64,000 bases of DNA from Branchiostoma floridae (lineage: Eukaryota; Chordata; Leptocardii; Amphioxiformes; Branchiostomatidae), in NCBI RefSeq assembly GCF_000003815.2, contig NC_049991.1, positions 1,473,718 to 1,537,717 of the forward strand. Direction: 5' to 3'. A model generated the notes under the pieces. That model saw only the letters and a list, made by a program, of their open reading frames with translations. It ran no database searches and was not told the DNA's origin. Shown here one piece after another: positions 11,872 to 23,100 of the stretch (positions within the stretch are counted from its first letter, which is position 1; the number at the start of each line of letters is the position of its first letter). The translations under genes were made by a program, and so were the position numbers.

Positions 11872-12732
11872 GGCGAGTTGTTTTTGCGATGCAGGTGTTG
11901 CTAAAATGTCAGAAATCGAGGGAAATTAAGCTTCGTCCTCTCAGCTGACGCCTCACGGAGGACTCTGCAGCGACGCACAGGAAACGGAAATGAGCCTATG
12001 GAATGGGCTACTCTGAGAAGAGGGGCGTTAATATAGTTACAAAGATAACAATTTTATTGATATCGATACATTTGACATCCGAAAGATAGAGTAGTTACAA
12101 AATATACATAAAATATTTATCAAACTTCTTTTATCTATAATATTAGAACCAGAATATAATTAGATAATGGTAGATAAATATGAGTTCTGCAGGATTTTTG
12201 GTTTCTTCTACTTTATCAAATCCCTTCTAACAACAACAGAACGAAAAGATATGATGATGATTATTACATATATCAATTACCCACAAAAACACAACAATTG
12301 AGAATTAAAAAAGAAATGTGTATTTCTAAGGACTTTTATGTTATTTTGATTGATACATCAAGAATAAATGAGTAATGCATTAGCTACTTTGCGTTTTCAT
12401 GTTATGTTCGCGCCATTTTCATCTGGAGCTCATTTGTGCCTAGCCTGTCGACAGACAGAAATTTTTTCAGCTTTGGGTAATATTTGCGAGTCAAATTTGG
12501 CACCACAATTCTGAATTTCAATTTTTTGAGCTTTTAAATCGTCCATAAGTGTGAACCTGAGGCAATATTCGCCTGTCGCGAGCTAAAACGTGAGGTATTT
12601 GAAGTGATACAAACGGCTGCAGACGACAGCATCGGATTTGTGCCGAAGCTAGCAGACGACATTTTGTGACTGACGACCCTCCGCCTCTTGTTTTGATTTT
12701 CTGAACAGTTTTTGACAAAAAGAGTGATAAAG
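11872..12732. promoter_or_regulatory. Divergent promoter region between SNU13 (-) and DMC1 (+)
   Basis: The two start codons are 861 bp apart and point away from each other, so both 5'UTRs and promoters must lie here unless upstream exons were missed. CpG-containing segments flank an AT-rich centre (about 12040-12400): 11740-11960 near SNU13 and 12560-12680 near DMC1. No TATA box is obvious for either gene. Transcription start sites cannot be placed from sequence alone. Confidence 0.6.
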
Positions 12733-15700
12733 ATGATGCAGCAGGATCAAGTAGTGGAAGAACAACTACAAAATGAGGACGATGATGTAAGTTTTCTTTG
12801 CCTCTTTACTATTTCTTTTCCGTTTTACAAACTGCTGTTCTTCCAGCGTGATTTGTGAACAAAAATGCATCCAGTGAGATCCATGAATATCTGTCAAGCA
12901 GAATTTCTAATGTCTACGTTTTACACAAATTTTATGTATTCTCGTATGTTTGTTTGTCTTATATCAATTCTTTTTTACTTGTGTACTCGTGTTTGTTTCA
13001 CCCCTGTGAAAATGGAGGTATTGACTGAGGTAATTGAGGTGTGTATGTTTGTTTGTCTTGGTGTGTGTCTGCAATTATTTGAATATTGTAGAGTGAAATG
13101 ATGTGATGGTAGCCTCCATGGCAGGCTCTCTGGGGCCTTTTCCCGTCTTTTCTTGACTCATAATACACTATTGTTGGCCATTTCTTTTCTTTTCACTTAT
13201 AAAAAAAAAAAAGACAGAAAAAGGCCCCAAAGAGCCTGCTATGGAGGCTAATGTGATGGTGTAACCAGAGACTGGCAGGATGGCTAATGGCCTGGGTCCA
13301 AAGTTGTTCTCAGCAGGCTGACAGAATTCAGTAATTGGCAATTTTATTTTGTCTTCTATTTCCTGCTATATTAATGCATGTCTTTTACAAGTGGGAAAAT
13401 GCATGAACAGAATCGACAAGAAATTTACAAAACATGAAGGTATGATTTTTAACTTGTTGTTATTGCAGGATTCCTTCTTCCAAGACATTGACATGCTGCA
13501 GAACCAGGGCATCAATGCTGCAGACCTGAAGAAACTCAAGTCTGCAGGAATCTGTACCATCAGGGTAACTCCACAGTCTTTACATCTTCATTCAAAATGT
13601 GCTAAATATGGTAATCTTTTCAGAGTGTTTTATTTTTTGTAATAGACAGGAGTGGAATTACTCAATACATGTATACTTACCATTGTCATGCTACAGGGTA
13701 TTCAAATGACCACAAGGAAGAGACTTTGCAACATCAAGGGCATATCAGAGGCCAAGATGGACAAGATCAAAGAAGCAGCTGCTAAATTGGGTGTAAGTAA
13801 GGAAGTTGTATTGAAATTTAGTCGGATATCGAATGTCTCTAATCTTCGTCTTCACAATTAATAAGTTTTTTTCGTAGGATAGTAAGGCTTGAAAGAGATA
13901 TTTTTTAAACAATGGATCACAATGTTTTATCCACATGATTGGATAATTGGTTGCAAAACATCATATGCAGGGATCGAAATACTTTTGTTTAGCTACTTGC
14001 AAAATTGCAAGTTGGCAAAAATTTTACGTGCAATTTGAAAAATTTACATGCAAAATACAACTAGGCGGCGATCCTGACGAGGATCGCTAGCTTGAATCGG
14101 CGAATTTTTATTACATCTAGTATAGCTACCGGAGAAAGTTACCGACAGGGAAAACAAGGAAGGAAAAGGAAAGACGTCCATATGCCGTTCTGTCTAAGAG
14201 TAGGGTGTCTAATTCCTCAGTATTTTTACTATAGGCCAGGTATTTTCAACATGCAAGATTGCAAGTTCATAATATTTTTACGTGCAAATCTAGAAAATAA
14301 TGTGCAAATTGCAAGTTAAGTATGTGTATTTCGAACCCTGATATGTATATTATTTCAGCATTCTGGTTCTAGATATCTTTTACCCTCTATTGTTTTTTCT
14401 TTCCAGGATGCAGGTTTCATGACAGCTCTTGAGTACAGTGACCGAAGGAAGACAGTCTTCAAGATTCAGACAGGCAGCTCAGAGTTGGAGTAAGGACCAA
14501 AGAAATATTCTTATGAAAAAAAATTACATGTAATATGATGTACACTTTATGAAGTGCTTTGTGATTAGAAAACTTGATCCAATTATAGTTTGGGCAAAAA
14601 CATTCATGTCATTATTTAATAATTGCTGTGGTTTGCCTCCATTGTTGTAGGGTAATATCTAAATCTAATAAGATATTTATGCTCAGTAATTATTGTTGAT
14701 ATTGCAGCAAACTTCTTGGCAATGGCATTGAAAGCATGGCCATAACTGAGGCATTTGGAGGTAAGTGGTTTGATATATTAGAATACTAGTAAGCATTGAA
14801 TATGTATGGGATAGTCAGGAGATTAAGTGATCTAGATCTTAAGGATCAGTAATGATTATATCTGTAGATGTAGACAATAACGGATTTAAAGGTATGCTAC
14901 GGAGTATTTGAACAAAACAAAAAGTAGCTTTTCCTACTTTTTCTTTACATTGTTAGTTCAATTAACCCTATAGCATTGCATACCAATATTCAGGGAGAGA
15001 TGCTGCGGCATCATTGCACCAAATAAGCATTATAAAAATTGTGATCTTCCAACAAACAGATGGGCACAGGCCTGGCCACTGCCTGGCTGGTGTTCCTTAT
15101 CAGCCTGGCCTCCCAGTGGGGGGCCAGTTGACAGTTTCCTCTTAGTACAGTAGATTAGATTTCTGTACAAGGTTTCTTGCTCTGATGATTGAATAAACCA
15201 CCATAACTAACAGTCTATGTAAGCAATAATCATCTGTGTACTGATTTTTTCTTGCTTGTAGAGTTCAGAACAGGAAAAACACAACTGTCACATACTTTGT
15301 GTGGTGAGTGAAGTTTTGTTTCCATTCGTTTTCAAATTCTAATTTACCTGTGTCTTCCAAGCTGCATTGACAACATCCTTATACATGTATATTAGTGTAC
15401 TTGAAAGTCTTAATTCAAGAAAAATTTAGAACATTATATCTCCCAAAGACTAAAATATTAAATGCTTTGCCAATGTTTTCATTTGTAAGTTGTTTTTAGC
15501 AACAGTGATGTCCACTGCTAGTCACTTTGGTTGACGATGACTTCTTGTTTCAGTGTCATGTCAACTACCAGGACCAGGTGGCTATTCTGGAGGAAAAGTT
15601 GTGTTCATTGACACAGAAAACACATTGTATCCTTCTGTTACACTTGGCAATCTATTCAATATACAGTGTTCAGGAAACAAAGTTTTGCTAAGATAGAAAG

Positions 15701-18108
15701 GAGAGGGTGCTTAGACCACAGATCTTTTAAAATCTAAATGTACATTCAATTTGGTTGTATTTTTTTAAAACCACCCCAATATGTTTAGATAAATTTTTTG
15801 TATTGTTTTCTTTGTAGTGTTGCTTACACATGTACTCAATAACTCCTTTTATTTTCTGGAGAATAACAAACTATGTTGGATATGTTGCCTGATCCTTGAC
15901 CAGCTGTAACAGTCGTCCTGACCGTCTGAAACCCATCGCTGACCGCTTCAACCTGGACCATGAGGCCATGCTGGACAATGTGCTGTATGCCAGAGCATAC
16001 ACAAGTATGGCTTGCTTGAAGGAATTCACAATGCATTCTAGGTTTTACAAAGTAGTAAATGTTCTTATCATAGTGACCTTTCCATAAGTATTGACAATAG
16101 AATACTTCTTCAGATCAGTATGTTAAATATTTGTATTTGCAATTCAACAGGTGAACACCAGATGGAGCTGTTGGATTATGTGGCTGCCAAATTCCATGAG
16201 GAACCAGGGGTTTTCAAACTGCTGGTAACTTCAGAGAATAGTTCACTTAATGTGTTCACTCTTGTACAGCATAATTTCTTTCACAAACGAAGGAGAAAAT
16301 ATTTTTAGAAATTATTAGTATTATCAACTGACATGGTGCTGAAGTGCCTTCCATTGAGTGTTTTACCCTAGAAAACTTTTTATAGCTTTATCCGCCAACC
16401 TTATTGTCAATCAGTTGCATTTATCATAATATTGCAGTGAATGAAATGCCATTGTTGCTCTGGTTACTGTAAAATTAATGCATTTGCTTTCACAGAAGAA
16501 AGTAGGAGTGAAAATTAGGTTTTGAATTTAATGATTTAAACAATTCTGTACCAGTAGTAGATAAAGGCAACCTAAGCAATATTAGCCTGAAACAAAGTTT
16601 TTGATTGTTCAGATCGTTGACTCCATCATGGCCCTGTTCCGTGTGGACTTCAGCGGGCGTGGTGAGCTGGCCGACAGACAACAGAAACTGGCACAGATGT
16701 TGTCCAGGCTTCAGAAGATTTCAGAAGGTAAAAATGATTCAACAGTTGATAAGTATTATTTCTCAACCAAGGGTTGTGATAGCAGAATTGTTATATTTTG
16801 TTTACTCTAAACTGTGAATATGGTTTAAATTTATAGTTTTTTTGCAAAATAAATTGACATGTACTTTTGACTTAAAACAATTCATTTCTTATCAGGAGTC
16901 TATTGTAAGAGTTTAAACATTGCTTATTATAATATTAAAAAAAATATATTGTATTTTTGAAGAAGAAAATCCGTCTCCTTTCAGAATACAATGTTGCAGT
17001 GTTTGTGACAAACCAGATGACAGCAGACCCAGGAGCTACCATGAGGTAACTTTTCATCATTACACTATGGAATACCAAGGAGGTTTTATCTTGGGAATAC
17101 ATACTGTGATGTTTAGACTAAAAACGCGAGAAAGGTAAATCTATTGTGTATTGACTACTCTACAGCAGTCCTCTCAAATAGGTCCAATATTGACAATGTT
17201 TGCTGTCAAGTAGGGCTGGGTATCGGTACAGTGTACCGGTACAAAACCGGTTTTTCTTATTGGACCGGTCCAGAAAAACCGGACCTGAAAAAACTAGGTG
17301 GACCGGATGTTGGACCGATTAGAAAATTAACAGATTATTTTATCAGGCATTCACAAGTTTTGGCGCTTGCAGGTGGAAGAAAATAACAAGAGTGAAGTAG
17401 AATAGAGTTTATAGTAATTTCTACCACGTTTTACAGCCAATCGTACAGGTGCAGTTAGCGTTGAAGGATTTTAAAACGCCAGTGTAAGTCTAATACTCCA
17501 CCAAATAGATCTCTTTGTAGTGAAGAGGACCATTGATATGAGTCATACTGCATCAGGTCCAGGTTCAGGTCCGGACCTGGACCTGATCCTTTGGACCTGT
17601 ACCTGAATTTTCTGTACCGGTACCCAGCCCTACTGTCAAGTGTGCATTATGATTAACATTTTGTTGGAAGGTATTGTAATGGCTTTGCAATCATGGCCAA
17701 TCCATCTAGTATGCATTGTGTCTTATAACAGTTTCCAAGCAGACCCAAAGAAGCCCATAGGTGGGAATATTCTGGCGCACGCCTCCACTACCCGCATCAG
17801 TCTGCGGAAAGGTAGAGGGGAGAACAGGATTGCCAAAATCTATGACAGGTTAGTACCAAAAGGTCAAGACAACACTTATTTGGTTTCCATTCAGATTTTA
17901 GAAAACTACTACTGACCAAATAGTGTGTTACGATGTGTCAGTTATGTTACATGTAAGTCACATTTTCTTCAATGAAGTTGCTACAATGTAACAGAAGGGA
18001 GCTCAGAGAAAAGGTTATAAAAATGCTGTTTCTTTCAGCCCTGACATGCCTGAGTCGGAGGCCACCTTTGCCATCTCCAATGGAGGCATCTGTGATGCAA
18101 AGGACTGA
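12733..18108 (+). CDS. DMC1: DMC1, meiosis-specific RecA/RAD51-family recombinase
   Basis: Complete, 341 aa (human 340). Coding exons: 12733-12786, 13469-13564, 13697-13792, 14407-14489, 14708-14760, 15262-15303, 15554-15626, 15913-16004, 16151-16224, 16613-16727, 16985-17045, 17732-17848 and 18039-18108 (TGA 18106-18108). All junctions are GT-AG and in phase. An N-terminal helix-hairpin-helix region ([18 protein letters not shown]) precedes Walker A GEFRTGKT (residues 127-134) and Walker B LLIVD (220-224). DMC1-typical strings include [37 protein letters not shown] and KPIGGN...[17 protein letters not shown]. The protein ends [11 protein letters not shown]1 forms filaments on single-stranded DNA and exchanges strands between homologues in meiosis. 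For exon 8 the acceptor before 15913 was chosen over AG at 15902-15903 because it restores the conserved NTFRPDRL. The third codon from the end of exon 4 onward reads GNGIES where most relatives have GGGIES. Introns host three DNA-transposon insertions. Confidence 0.97.
13110..13250. mobile_element. Mutator-like MITE with 9-bp TSD (ATGTGATGG)
   Basis: It starts TAGCCTCCATGGCAGGCTCT and ends AGAGCCTGCTATGGAGGCTA; TIRs of about 40 bp continue inward (GGGGCC...TTTTT). Identical 9-mers ATGTGATGG flank it at 13101-13109 and 13251-13259. TSDs of 8-10 bp with long TIRs are typical of Mutator-like elements. It lies in DMC1 intron 1. Confidence 0.85.
13968..14340. mobile_element. CAGGG-end MITE with 5-bp TSD (ATATG), copy 2
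   Basis: The ends CAGGGATCGAAATAC / GTATTTCGAACCCTG are inverted; flanks are ATATG at 13963-13967 and 14341-14345. The outer 90-130 bp on each side match 8531-8971, but the middle is unrelated and more CpG-rich. It lies in DMC1 intron 3. Confidence 0.8.
17211..17632. mobile_element. hAT-like MITE, TAGGGCTGGGTA ends, perfect 8-bp TSD
   Basis: The left end TAGGGCTGGGTATCGGTACA is matched by the reverse complement of the right end with one or two differences. CTGTCAAG flanks it at 17203-17210 and 17633-17640. The interior contains multiple ACCGGT and GGTCCAGG/CCTGGACC palindromes. A second copy lacking the right TIR is at 55939. It lies in DMC1 intron 11. Confidence 0.88.
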
Positions 18109-18519
18109 TGAATATACCTCTGAGAATGATCCTGTCCCTCTCACACTAATAGATATTCATTTGGACAGTATTTTAAGCATAAAATGAGTTTTTACTGGTT
18201 AACGTGATATGAATTGTCATGGTTTGTTATTACAATATTTGCTCCTTTGGCTGCAATATGCATTAGATATTCATGATTGTCAAATTACTCTGTAGGAAAA
18301 AAATCTGGAAGCTTTCTTCTTACTAGAAATTGCATCACGACTCTTAAAAGTTGACTTCCAGTATCCCAGCTGTTTGTAAATGGACTAACTGTTTGAAATT
18401 TCTGTTACAAAAGATATTACATTGTCTACATTCGCATTTACTATATATAATGTAAAAGAAAGAGTAATAGGATGTTGTAAAATGTTATATTTACTACTCG
18501 AAAAATATTTGGATTATCA

Positions 18520-18563
18520 AATAAATAATGATACAACACAGATATCCCACTATATCTTTTATT
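18520..18563. terminator. Facing poly(A) signals of DMC1 (+) and the SUN gene (-)
   Basis: AATAAA on the plus strand is at 18520-18525 and AATAAA on the minus strand is at 18558-18563. These are the only canonical signals noticed between the two stop codons in the respective orientations. DMC1 would have a 3'UTR of about 0.43 kb and the SUN gene one of about 1.6 kb. The cleavage sites would then fall in nearly the same place or overlap by tens of bases. Confidence 0.5.
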
Positions 18564-20174
18564 TGTCCTTTCATTCCACAATAAAAGGAACATCTCAAAT
18601 CATAACCTCTACTTTCCCCCATAAGACATGCACACCAACCCTTTACAAACTTATAGAATACATAGAAAAATAAAGGTAGCATTTCTCTTGAAATGGATGG
18701 TTTTGAACCACAATCTGCATGCATATAAACACCATGAACCAAGCAGTATCTTTGTAGAGGACACCCAGGGTCATACACATATATCTCTAGCTGCACTGTC
18801 TGTATACTATAATAGTACACGTATGTATTAAAATTCTCAGTTTTCAAGCTCACATTGTCAGATTGGCTTCTAAAGGTTTTGCGGTCTGGTAACTAAACGT
18901 CTGATCCAAATGCACGAAATGCTTTTCAGTAACATTTGATCCCAATGGGCAAAAGCAAAGCAAATTAACCAGATAGCGCAGATAGCTTATGTACACATAT
19001 TTTGATATTGCCAACACATTGCATGCATGTATCAAATAATTTTACAGCTTAGATCTCCAAGAGATGAATACCAAAATTGTACTGCATGTTAGGACATATT
19101 TCCACAGTTTTAAAATTCACTGCAGTGCTTAGTTCTCCTTTCTCTCTGTTCCTCTTTATGATAGTCACACAAAGGTGCATGGGCAAAGCACATCTTTGGA
19201 TCTTTATAAGGATGACTTATTTCCTATGAAAGCATTGTTCAACATATAATTTGGACTAAAGGCACTTACGATGGAAGATACTGTCTGCTCCTTTCTTACA
19301 AATAAATAGTAAGTTTCCAGCCACACAAAATGTGGTGATAAAAAACTTGTACATGTAGATAAAACTATAAGCGGACAAGTGATAATAGAGGACAAGAACC
19401 TGAGTCAAAACAGATTGGTTTCTTCTTTCCAATCTACAGAGAATGTGGTGATTTGGTATAGGAATGAATGACTATTGACTTGATGTATCATAGTTTTGTT
19501 GTGCTGTGATATAATGTATTTCTGCTTTAAGCAAATTTGAATCTTTTGCTTTCTGAAATATATAACAGTTACAAACAATGGACACGTACTTTTAACCATT
19601 TCTTCCCCATTACTTAAAACTAGAGTAATTTAGTGTATCCTCAAACATTTAGAAAATATCAAATGAAAGACTTTCTCATAACATAGGTATATCTTTTCCC
19701 CCAAATATAAAATATAAATAACTCCCAGAATACATTCGATTGCACCATAAACAAAACATATTTCACACGCCCAAAATACACTTCACGAATTCCAAAAATA
19801 GTAACTGTATCTTTTCACTTTGTTATGTGTGATTTGAACCCAGAATCAAAACGAATTCATACTTATAAACCTTCTTTGTTCAAACATACCAGTACCAGAA
19901 GTAATTTTCACAGCTTCTCGATGCCATTGTACATATCAAATAGCACTTACAGTTACATAAACAGAGTTGACAAAAGACTTTGTCATCCTCTCATGTCAAG
20001 CAAGTAATCTCTTCACATTTGTATCCCCATCTATTGACTATGGACCTAGAATCTGGCAAGAGAGAGTTTTTGCTATTGAAGACATCTTTCAGTGAGACTA
20101 CTTTCCTATGTCGAGTTGTGTAAAAACTATGGGTTCTCTAACTCTGTTGTGGCAAGACTTGACCTCTGTTGACC
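18564..20174 (-). other. Probable long 3'UTR of the SUN gene
   Basis: There is no coding signal on either strand over 1.6 kb between the SUN stop codon (20175-20177) and the minus-strand AATAAA at 18558-18563. No repeat was recognised. The assignment is inferred from position. Confidence 0.45.
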
Positions 20175-23100
20175 TTACTTCTGTAGGATGCCATGAACTC
20201 TGAACCTGTAGATGCAGGTGTAGTCTGGGTTGCCATGGTTACTGAGGATGCGTAGCTCCACAATCGGGTATGGCTTAACATCAGTGGCCTGTAGGGGTGC
20301 AAGGATGTGGCATCAGTAACTGGTTCAAAACTGACAGTTACACAAGCCAAGTGCTACTTAATACAATTATTGTAATACTTCAGAGGATGGTCAGATTTTT
20401 TTAAATGATACAGCAGTATCTTGCCATCAAGATATGAAACAGGAAGATTGCCTGAATCTGAATTTTAAAAAAAAGGACCTTCCTATAAAGAATATTAGAT
20501 GGTGATGCAATTGAAACACAAATAATGAGGTCCCCCTACCTGAACAGGAAAGTACTGCAGAGGATCTGCATTGTCATCATACGTGTAGTTTCCCAGCAGG
20601 TCTCCTTCAGGCTGAGACTCGTCCTCCAACCCCTGGGCAACAATTTGGACAAACTGTTACCATCAAGAAATTATAACTCTACATGTACCTCTTAGCGGTA
20701 GCTGTCAAAGTTAGCTGGCTTTCTAAATAGTTCAATAACAATGGGTAACCATCACAACACAATATTATCAATTTTCAGCTCTGATCCTAAACTCACATAA
20801 ACAGTGAAGTCCTTTGGTGCACTGTCGATTTGACCGGTGGGAGACAGTGACTTGGGGATGTGCTCCAGTGAGAATGATGTTGGCCTGACCACTCCGGACA
20901 GCTGAATGACCATGTAACCCTCGCTGCCTCGGAAGGCCCAGCAGTTGCCTGGATGGACATCAGGCTGGAAACAAGATGCAAAACTTAAATTAAGAGACCA
21001 ATTAGCACAACCATTAATGAGTTGAGTAATTATAGTAAATGCACTACTCAGTATTATGCATACATGTAGTTCAGTGGTTAGTGAAACTCAGCCGCCAAGC
21101 CACGTAGTAAATCGAACACGAATCGAACCGTTTTTATTTGCAGTTCGAAGTGTTCCGCGGTCCCTAGCAACGTCGTTGCTAAGGAAAGGCTTGTCGCGTG
21201 ACAGTTGGATGAAATTTCACCCGACTTAAACAGCTGTTTTAAACCTATTTGGCGGCCATTTTACAAAGATTGCGTTATATGTACAAGAAGGGAACACCAT
21301 GTGCTCTCTGTATAAACCGTTTTGGGGGGATTTTACGGCAATTAAAGTTAGTTTCATGGTCATATTTGTTACATAGTAAAATTAGCAAAATGGCAGTGCC
21401 GTACGGGGCAAAAAGTTCGACGAATTTCACATTGACGGCATTTGCATTACGCCCTCGATTCCATCTTTAATGACTAGTGAATTAGCTTTGTGGAATCTTC
21501 AACTACAACTCATGTAAAGGTCCTGTTGGTTTGAAATTTGGAAAGTTTTGAAAGTCCATGTCTATCGGGGTCACCTTATCGACTGTTTTACGGGCAAATA
21601 TTGCAAGTTGTTGGTGTAGCTGATTCGAGTACAGCTGGCTTTTTAACACAAGTTGCGGTACCGATGCACATCTCCGGTATTGTCAGAGGACGCATGCGGA
21701 ATAAAACAGTGTTGAGACGGACTGAATTAGCAAATGCTACATTGGTCTTACGGCAACTAGGACGCAAATACGGCGGTGCGTGTCTGGCGCGGGCTCCGTG
21801 GAACGGGCGTTGACGCAAGGGCGGAAGCGTTCTTTTTTGAATGCCTCTGATGAGGTGCCCTCGCGCGAATGGGAAAAAAGCCTACGAAATGGATAGCATG
21901 CCATATACCGACTGAAAGAAGAGAATTCGGACAATTCTGTGCACTAAATTTTCCGTTTATTTTCAAATCTGTCACAAGATAAAAAAGCGTTGGAAATTGC
22001 ACTAAAATCAACTGATTTCAGGTTATAAAATCAAATGGATACAGCTAGACAAATCTGTTAAAAATCCAAAGGAGTGAAGTGAGAAGCTTTAAAGTTGTAT
22101 ATGCGATGAAATGTTGAATATACATAGTTGTAAACTCAAGCAGCAGGCTTTCTTGTGAGTAGTCCCAACGCCCGGGGGTCATGGAACGTAGAACTGTCCC
22201 AAAACGGCGCGCGGTTCGCTACGGTAGTCAGTTAGATCTTTTGAAGTTATATTTATATCATCTCGGATTGGCATATCAACTTGAAAGTTGGAATTTATAT
22301 ACGGGGGACCACTATTAACTTGGTTCTGGTCAAAGATTTGATATCTATGGGACGAAGACCTGTCCAGAGTCGATAATTCAAAGTCAAATCGGGCGCGTTC
22401 TATTCTGGAGTCAAAATTATGACATGACTCCGCGCGGATTGGCGGCATTTGCATTACGCCCTCAAAATCTATGATGAGTCTTATACCGACAGAAACTACA
22501 ATGTTTGCTCTTTCTTGATGTCCCAAATTCCTGTTGGTTTGAAATCTACAACAGTTAAAAAATATGAGGGGAAATTACACGAAAATCACGAGATTTCGGG
22601 CCGTATTATTGACGGGAAAACGATAAACTATCAGTTCAAAAATCCACAGAGATAACAAATGAGTCTAAAATATTGTAAATAACTTGACATTAGTAAGATA
22701 AACGGTAATGTACTCTTGCGATAAGCTTTCTTGAAGGGGCTGTTGACGCCCGAAGTCATGGAACGGACTACTTTCTCTCGCGGAAGGAAAATAAAAAAGC
22801 CTCGAACTCTCCACGTGGCGTGTCGGCTGAACTGCCTCTGTACCAAGATGTTAACTTATGAGTTTGAATCGTGGCAGTTGTCAACGACATACACACTGCT
22901 CGAAAGGGTTGCAGTCCTTAGGACATGTTGTGTCAATTGTCAAAAAGAGCTAACCTAAGGAGGGGAATTTCCCTGGTAAAATGAACCTGTATACGTGTAT
23001 ACTGTACATAGCATCTGTCTTCTCTGTCATGACCAGGAGAAGATCAGCTCCTAACTGAGTTAAACTGGTTTGACATCACTTTCACTTGCAGGGCTCGAAA

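Noticed and set aside
15904-15912. Upstream acceptor for DMC1 exon 8 (AG at 15902-15903)
   Set aside because: It would insert three residues (CNS) into the conserved NTFRPDRL; the acceptor at 15911-15912 restores the family sequence.
21538-21818. Open frames of 76-91 codons on both strands in the CpG-dense block
   Set aside because: They overlap each other on both strands, have no recognisable motif and lack splice partners; GC-rich DNA favours such frames by chance.
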